Shown: in pieces, positions 58,560 through 64,000 of the stretch
Layout of the letters: every line of letters begins with the position of its first letter
How positions within the stretch are numbered: the first letter of the stretch is position 1
Assembly (NCBI GenBank): GCA_027924645.1
Contig: BSBN01000843.1
Location: 1 to 64,000, forward strand
DNA length: 64,000 bases
Direction of reading: 5' to 3'
Source of the DNA: Cunninghamia lanceolata
Lineage: Eukaryota > Streptophyta > Pinopsida > Cupressales > Cupressaceae
The notes under the pieces: model-generated
The model's database searches: none
What the model saw: only the letters and a program-made list of their open reading frames with translations
Told to the model about the DNA's origin: nothing
Position numbers and translations under genes: made by a program

Positions 58560-59630
58560 GACTAAGTTGACATGGTTCTTAGTGAATTTCATGAAGGTTC
58601 ATCTGGAGGTCATTTTTCTCCAAGAGTTATAACCATTAAGATAATGAGGGCAAGTTATTTTGGCCCACATTGTTTAGTGATGCTCATATGGGTTAGGAAA
58701 TGCAAATAATGTGCTCTCTTTACTGGTAAAAAGAAACTTGTTGCTCTTCCACTCCATCCTATTCAAGAAGATCAACCTTTTTCACAATGGGGCCTAGATT
58801 TTATTGGCATGGTGAATCCTATATCTAGTGTTGGTCATAAATGGGTGTTGACAACAATTGATTACTTTACCAGGTGGACTGAATCCATTCCACTTAAGGA
58901 TGCTACTAAATTAGCTATAATAGACTTCTTGGAGGAGATTGTAACAAGGTTTAGAGTTCCTCATACTATTATCTCTAATAATGCAAAAGATTTTATAGGT
59001 TTTAAGATTGTTGATTGGGCTCTCAAGAATAATGTTTATTTGAAGACTTCCTCTAACTATTACCCTCAAGGTAATGGTCTAGTAAAATCTACCAACAAGA
59101 ATTTGATCAGGATCATGAAGAGGACTATGGAGATGAATCAAAGATAGTGGCATACAAAAATTATACTTGCTCTTTGGGTTGATAGGATCACACCCAAAAG
59201 AGAAATAGGTAATTCTCCTTTTGTTCTTTTTTATGGAAGAGAAGCTAGATTGCCCTTGTATCCAGAATTGCCTTCACTAGAGTTAGCTCAATAGTTGGAA
59301 CTAGAAGAAGAAGATGTAAGATTTGTTAGGATGGATGAGTTGACTGAGTTAGAAGAGTTGAGATAGACAACTATGATCACATTGGAAGATAATCAAAAGA
59401 AAACCAAACAACATTTTGATAAGAAAGCTAGAGAGAAAGTTTCAAAGGAGACCTTGTTTTGCAGTGGGATGTTGATAGAGCCAAACCAGGAGGACACACC
59501 AAATTTGATGCCATCTGGAGTTGTCCATACATGATTACCAACTATAAGGAAGCCAATGCTTTTCATCTTACTAAGCTAGATAGAGAAGTTCTTCCTATCC
59601 GAGTCAATGGGATACAACTCAAGCCATGAT
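58560..59630 (+). pseudogene. Integrase of element D, catalytic residues lost
   Basis: Zinc part at 58580-58740 (EFHEGSSGGHFSPRV, then C-K then a stop, then C). The core has QWGLDFIGMVNPISSVGHKW and TTIDYFTRWTESIPL (first D region kept), HTIISNNAKDFIGF (second D replaced by N) and YYPQGNGLVKSTNKNLIRIM (E replaced by K). Then WVDRITPKREIGNSPF and FYGREARLPLYPELPS lead into the C-terminal part with several stops to about 59630. Confidence 0.9.
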
Positions 59631-59911
59631 TTTGAGGTTAATTTTCAAATCTTGTACATATTAGAATAGTTTGTTTTTTGCAAATAAGTGTTGTTGCACA
59701 TTTTATTTGTCTTGTTTTTCTCCAAGTGTTGTTGCACACTCTACGTTCTGATTAGGAGAAAGCATGACTAGTTGTCCTTTAGATATTTTTTTCTTTGCTT
59801 TGTTTCTCTGTGTATTGTTTCAAGCTCCTAATGAATTCATGCCCAATGGATTTCTTAAGACTATTGGTTTTAAGTGTTTAGTAGGCAAACACCCCTGAGA
59901 GGTCACCAACA
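59631..59911 (+). other. Tail of element D before its 3' LTR
   Basis: Non-coding. Two copies of AGTGTTGTTGCACA lie at about 59687 and 59726. Before the LTR there is only a short purine run (GAGAGG near 59897), so the polypurine tract is weak or decayed. The LTR start is fixed by where homology to 36417 begins. Confidence 0.5.
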
Positions 59912-60686
59912 TGTTGACTTTTTGAGTCTTCTCCATCTCAAATAGTCATGTTGTGTCTTTAAAAGAAGGAGTCATATTAGCCTTGTTCAAGATCTTATCT
60001 ATGTCTAATAGGTTTTTAAAGGGTCTAAAAGGTTTTTTATAATACAAAAATGTAATCCTTTTTGTCATACTATGATGTATTGGAAGTGTTGGAATTTTAA
60101 AAGGTTCAAATCTCCAAGAGGAGGCATACACAAGTATGGAGGGAGTTTTTATGTTTCAAAAGTGAGTTTAAGTCTTTAGTTTTATGTTTTATGTTTTATG
60201 TTTTAGGTCTTTTAGGTTTAGGTTTAGCAAAGAAAGGCTATTAGGACTGTTTCTCCTAACTTGGAGGTTTTTAGCTTCATGAAAGGAGTGTGATAGAAGG
60301 TTTCAAATCCATGGAACTCCTCAAGAACATTAAAGGTACTGAAGATCAAATGAAAGGTCTGTTTCAAGTTTGTCGATCTATTGAAATACAAATTGCGTAT
60401 TTGTAGATCATTGAAAAACATAATGTGTATTTTGACTTTTCTAGGGTTTGTTCGGATACACATTGTTTGAGAGATCATCTTCAGGGTTGTGTCAAGCATC
60501 TTCAAGAAAGTGTATTAACATGCTTAAGATTAGTATAAGACCATTGTTAGGGTTGTGAATAAACATTTTCAAGGTAGTGTAAGACCATTTTCATAGTGAC
60601 TATGCATGGGACAATGACACCACAGTGGGTATTTTACAATTTCAAGGGTTGAAGGATCATTAATAAAGAGTTTGTTGTTAAACCTC

Positions 60687-60694
60687 TATAAAAG
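60687..60694 (+). promoter_or_regulatory. TATA box in the 3' LTR of element D
   Basis: TATAAAAG, in the context CTCTATAAAAGGAAG, stands about 37 bp before the first ATG of the captured methyltransferase piece (60731). The whole 66-bp segment with it is absent from the 5' LTR. Confidence 0.55.
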
Positions 60695-60730
60695 GAAGAA
60701 AACCCTAGGATTTCTATTTCTATCTTTATC

Positions 60731-61262
60731 ATGGTGGGACTGTGTTGTCTTTTATATATATTGGGTGCTTAGCAGAAGAGTGTTTTGGAAAAGGTGATAT
60801 CATAACACTAGAGGGGACCAAAATGATAGGTTATGAAACTTTCTCTTCTTTGAATCCTTTATTTTCTCTAAACATTGAAACCCATCATGGTAAAGGAAGT
60901 ACCATCAAGTCTTTAGAATCAAAAGAAAAAGTGTTTAAACCTTGTAGTGCAAAATACATTGATTACATGTCTTGCCATGATCAAAAGAGAGCCATGACCT
61001 TTCCTAGACATAAGATGATTTGTAGAGAAAGGTACTTCCCACCTAAGGATGAAAAGTTGCATTGTCTTGTTCCTAACCTAGAAAGATATAGAAGTCCATT
61101 TCTATGGCCAAAGATTCTTGACTATGTTCTTTATGCAAATGTTCCCTACAAAGTGTTGCAATAGAAAGGGCTATTCAAACTTGGTTGTAGTTTGACAACA
61201 ATGTGTTCAAGTTTTTTGGAGGACGTACAATGTTTCCCAAGACAGATAAATATGTTGATAAC
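60731..61262 (+). pseudogene. Captured PMT-type methyltransferase fragment, copy 2
   Basis: Better kept than copy 1. ATG at 60731 leads into the membrane-anchor piece (CCLLYILGA, TAG, QKS). One frameshift later a frame runs FGKGDIITLEGTKM, KVFKPCSAKYIDYMSCHDQK, RERYFPPKDEKLHCLVP, FLWPKILDYVLYANVPYK to TAG at 61162-61164. The piece ends with a GGRTMFPKTDKYVDN segment in frame with calreticulin from 61263. The stop in the anchor falls where relatives have W (GAWQ). Confidence 0.9.
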
Positions 61263-61860
61263 ATCCCATGTGAACCTGATCAACTTACACATGTATATAC
61301 TTTTATTCTTAAGCCTATTGCAACGTTGACAACACTGAAAAAGAAGCTGGGAGTTTGTGTAAGGATTGGGAGTTATTAACAACAAAGAAGATCAAGGATC
61401 TTGATGCAAAAAGGATGAGGATTAGGATGATAAGTATTTAATTTCTGATCTAGAAGACCAGAAACCTGAGAGATATGATGACATACCACATGAAATAACT
61501 AATCCAAATGTCACTAAGCTGAAGGATTAGGACGATGAGGAAGATTGTGAATGGAAAACTCCCACTATTCTAAACCTAGAATACAAAGGTCCCTAAAAGC
61601 CCAAGAAAATCAAGAATCCAAACTTCAAGGGTAAGTAGAAGGTTCCATTGATTGATAATCCTAAATTCAAGGATTATCTCGAGCTCTACGTATTCCCAAA
61701 TTTGAATAATGTTGGAATTGAGTTATGGTAGGTCAAATTAGGAACTTTATTTGATAATATTCTAGTGTTTGATCACCTTGAATATGAAAAGAAATTAGCA
61801 AAGGAGACATGAGCAAAAAATAAGGATGCTAAAAAGGTAATATTTTATGAGGTTGAGGGA
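61263..61860 (+). pseudogene. Captured calreticulin fragment, copy 2
   Basis: IPCEPDQLTHVYTFILKP, a small gap relative to copy 1, then the P-domain with EDCEWKTPTIL-like and YKGP pieces near 61560-61600 and ELW-QVK near 61720, and a broken EYEKKLAKET near 61790. Frame changes occur but the order is the same as in copy 1, uninterrupted by element E. Together the two copies prove that element E inserted after the LTR was formed. Confidence 0.88.
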
Positions 61861-61932
61861 AAGTGGGTTCAGAGGAGGTCAAGAGTCACGCAGGCCTGTA
61901 CAAGGCTTTTAAGCCAAGACAAGGGTTTAGAA

Positions 61933-62032
61933 AGGTTTGTATAACCATTTTAAGGTTTACACAATCATTTTAAGGTCTACACATTCATTTAAGGGTCTGT
62001 GCAGTCATTTAAAGGTTTGTATAACCTTTTTA
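61933..62032. repeat. 20-bp minisatellite in the 3' LTR of element D
   Basis: Five units of the form AGGTYTRYAYARYCATTTTA begin at 61933, 61953, 61973, 61993 and 62013, exactly 20 bp apart, with a part unit following. The 5' LTR has only one or two units near 50326-50370. Confidence 0.8.
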
Positions 62033-62344
62033 AGGGTTTGTATAACCCTATGAAAACCCTACAAAAGTCTGTGAATCATAATAGGTCTGCATAACCATTT
62101 TAAACTCTATCAAACCATTTGAAGAACTTCTGCAAAGCATAAAGAGGTTTATGAAGGCTTAGAAGTGACTGTGCAAGCTTGTTAAAGGTTACAAATAGTC
62201 CACATGTTTGTTTTAGGTCTGTGTGACCATTGAAACACACAGTGACTATTGATGGTCTGTGTATTTCAATAGTTGAAGAGTGTGTATTTCAATAGTTAAA
62301 AGGGTTTGTATAAGCCTATAAGAGTCTACAAGACACCAGTAATC

Positions 62345-62685
62345 TCCACTCGTAGAGAACAAAACCATGAAAAAGGTAACAACCATTGGTGTAGCAGTCA
62401 CAATAATATTCTACATTTATGTGGGTTGTGTGGGCTATGTAACATTTGGAGACAAGGCACATGGAAACCTTCTCACTAGGTTTTGATTCTAGCACCCATT
62501 TTGGCTAATGGACTTTGCAAACATATGCATTGTATTTCATAATGGGAACTTATCAGGTCTTCACTTAGCCTCTATTTACATTTGTTGAGGAGTGGTGTTC
62601 CACTACATGGAATGATAGCAATTTCATACATAGGCCATATACAGTAAAACTTCTAGGCTGTGGTCCATTGGGACTAACCCTCTTT
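62345..62685 (+). pseudogene. Captured amino-acid permease fragment, copy 2, interrupted
   Basis: VENKTMKKVTTIGVAVTIIF and the GYVTFGDKAHGNLLT region parallel copy 1 at 50688. ATG at 62367. It is broken by stops and cut at 62685 by LTR F. Copy 1 shows the uninterrupted target (ACCCTCTTCTACTTG). Confidence 0.85.
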
Positions 62686-64000
62686 TGTTAGATGCATAGG
62701 ACAACTAAGAGGGGGGGTGAATCAATTGTACATTAAAACATTAAACCCTTAATGCTATTCCAAACTCTTATTAAGCATTAGTAGAATGTAAACATATGAA
62801 GGATCAATGCAAACACATCCAAAGACACAAGAACACCAGATTTATGTGGAAAACCCAAGAAGGGAAAAAGCATGGTGAGGATTAACTCACATATAAATGA
62901 ATAGCAACATTGAATACAAGTAGGCTCACTACCAAGGGCTCACTTCCTAGAAGGACTCACTATCCAGAAGAGAGAACAATAGAAGATGACTGTTACAGAG
63001 AGATTCATTATCTCAAAGCAACAGGAGAAGTCCACCACTACAAAGTCTTGCCATCCGCAATCTTTGGCTCACTACCTCCAGCAACTTCAAGCACACTAAA
63101 ATATAGACATGACCTTATGCTCACTGCATTTGGGAGTCATAAGAATTGAGGCTCGCACTCAAATCACTACCCTTGATTCAAATTCACATCATCTTATCTA
63201 CTTAACTCCACTCAACCTTCATCTTGCATTTATAACATCCACAACCTGAGACATTCTCAATTAGGTCAGTCCTAATGAAATGTGTGCACCTCAAACACGC
63301 AACACCAAAATAGGTTGGCACTAAACACTTCCACAATGGAAAAAACTTGTGAAAGTGGAGCATGCCAAGGGTTAACTAGTACTCAAATCTATCTCACCGC
63401 ACTTCTCATCACATCCACAATCCATGAAGTACATCTGTAAATAGTGCTAGCAAGCTAGGTTAGCCAAACTTGAACTAACACTACAAGCGACCACATACAC
63501 GCTTTTCCAAGTCCAAAAACATCATGTTGATCATAGAGAGACAATCCACACCAACTGCACATCTTTCCAGAATGTTCATCATCATCAGAATCATCTAGAA
63601 CTGCACTTCTGCAACCACCTGAAACAAGGAATGTCTTCATTCTACACATCAGGATGCACTACCACTGAACAACAACACAAGAATTAAACTTGCAGAGCAA
63701 CCAACACTAGAAGGTTCAAGGGAAGGTAGATGAAGATAATATAAGCATGTTCCTAGATTTGCAAGACATGAATCCTCAATGTAGAGAAATGTAGAGCAAT
63801 CTCATTTCTCCCAAACAATCTTCTACACAGGAAAACACTCTATCAAACTCATCTTCCACTACCATATGATCTAGAACCTGAAACTCTGGATATAGCACCT
63901 TTGAACACCTCTGATCAACACTTCCAAACTGTACAAGCATATCTTCAACTATGAATAAATGCGGAGCACAATACTGAACATACCTGTGTCACACTGCACA
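62686..64000 (-). repeat. Copia-type LTR inserted in element D (element F), continues past the window
   Basis: Plus strand starts TGTTAGATGCATAGG. Read on the minus strand it ends CATCTAACA and carries GATTCACCCCCCCTCTTAGTTG, the CTTTTTCCC and GGGTTTTCCACAT words and a block of CTCACTACC repeats near 62920-62960, the same order as in the LTRs of elements A and B. No primer site adjoins its left end, so this is the outer end of a 3' LTR (element body to the right) or a solo LTR. The right end was not found by 64000. The open frame 62910-63149 is part of the LTR. Confidence 0.8.

Larger units (their letters stand above)
59912..62685 (+). repeat. 3' LTR of element D (interrupted)
   Basis: Parallels 36417-37704 plus 49798-51035. 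It keeps segments that the 5' copy has lost, including a TATA box. It is cut at 62685 by LTR F in the middle of the permease fragment. The rest must lie past the window. Confidence 0.88.
36417..64000 (+). mobile_element. Large Ty3/gypsy element with host-gene-bearing LTRs (element D), runs off the window
   Basis: LTR sequence lies at 36417-37709 and 49798-52181 (split by element E) and again at 59912-62685 (interrupted by LTR F). Homology of both copies begins exactly at TGTTGACTTT. Between them are a TGG-type primer site at 52190, gag, protease, a separate RNase H-like domain, reverse transcriptase (split by a solo LTR), RNase H and integrase. All reading frames have many stops, and catalytic residues are lost in polymerase and integrase. 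Without the insertions the LTR is about 3.7 kb. The rest of the 3' LTR and the right target duplication lie beyond 64000. The domain set suggests the Athila/Tat branch of plant gypsy elements, not a chromovirus. Confidence 0.85.

Noticed and set aside
62686..62720. LTR F as a 5' LTR with its primer site on the left
   Set aside because: The sequence left of 62686 is permease-fragment DNA shared with copy 1, not a TGGTATCAGAGC complement.
1..64000. CRISPR arrays, rRNA, tRNA genes
   Set aside because: No regular direct repeats with unique spacers and no tRNA or rRNA core sequence were noticed. The 30-bp and 20-bp arrays have no spacers. Primer sites contain only the 3' tRNA complement.

Overview
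This is AT-rich plant nuclear DNA packed with transposable elements. The genes, plant-type LTR retrotransposons, initiator-Met-tRNA primer sites and one spliced cytokinin-signalling gene all point to a seed plant. The many decayed, nested, long-LTR elements suggest a large genome, perhaps a gymnosperm, but that last step is a guess. There are no bacterial features, and I saw no rRNA, tRNA or CRISPR.

Layout. 1-4424: no recognisable gene. 4532-11555: a full-length Ty1/copia element (A, plus strand), dead through stops and frameshifts, inserted at a 30-bp minisatellite. 11924-19444: an LTR element on the minus strand (B) with intact-looking LTRs, primer site and polypurine tract. It has no recognisable pol; instead it carries a coiled-coil/zinc-knuckle ORF and a long orphan ORF. 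20481-21053: a copia gag/protease scrap. 22090-23680: an orphan decayed coiled-coil ORF. About 26340-31929: another pol-less LTR element (C) encoding an acidic protein with KVLQV-type repeats. 33573-34566 (minus): the one intact host gene, a five-exon type-A response regulator of 178 residues.

36417 to beyond 64000: a very large Ty3/gypsy element (D) with about 3.7-kb LTRs. Both LTRs carry fragments of three host genes in the same order and orientation: a DUF248/PMT-type putative methyltransferase, calreticulin and an amino-acid permease. The methyltransferase and calreticulin pieces are joined in frame. The 5' LTR of D is split by a complete 12.1-kb chromovirus-like gypsy element (E, 37710-49792, target duplication CTGAT). 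The reverse transcriptase of D is split by a solo LTR (56349-57683, duplication CAAAA). The 3' LTR of D is interrupted by a further copia-type LTR (F, from 62686).

How it fits together: elements A, B and F share an LTR plan (GGTAGTGAGCC block, TTTTTCCC/GGTTTTCCAC block, GATTCACCCCCCCTCT block, AACA end). A and B also share primer site and polypurine tract, so B could plausibly have been moved by the enzymes of an A-like element. D shows host exon capture inside LTRs. All element ORFs are broken as they stand. The response regulator is the only gene here I would expect to be functional.
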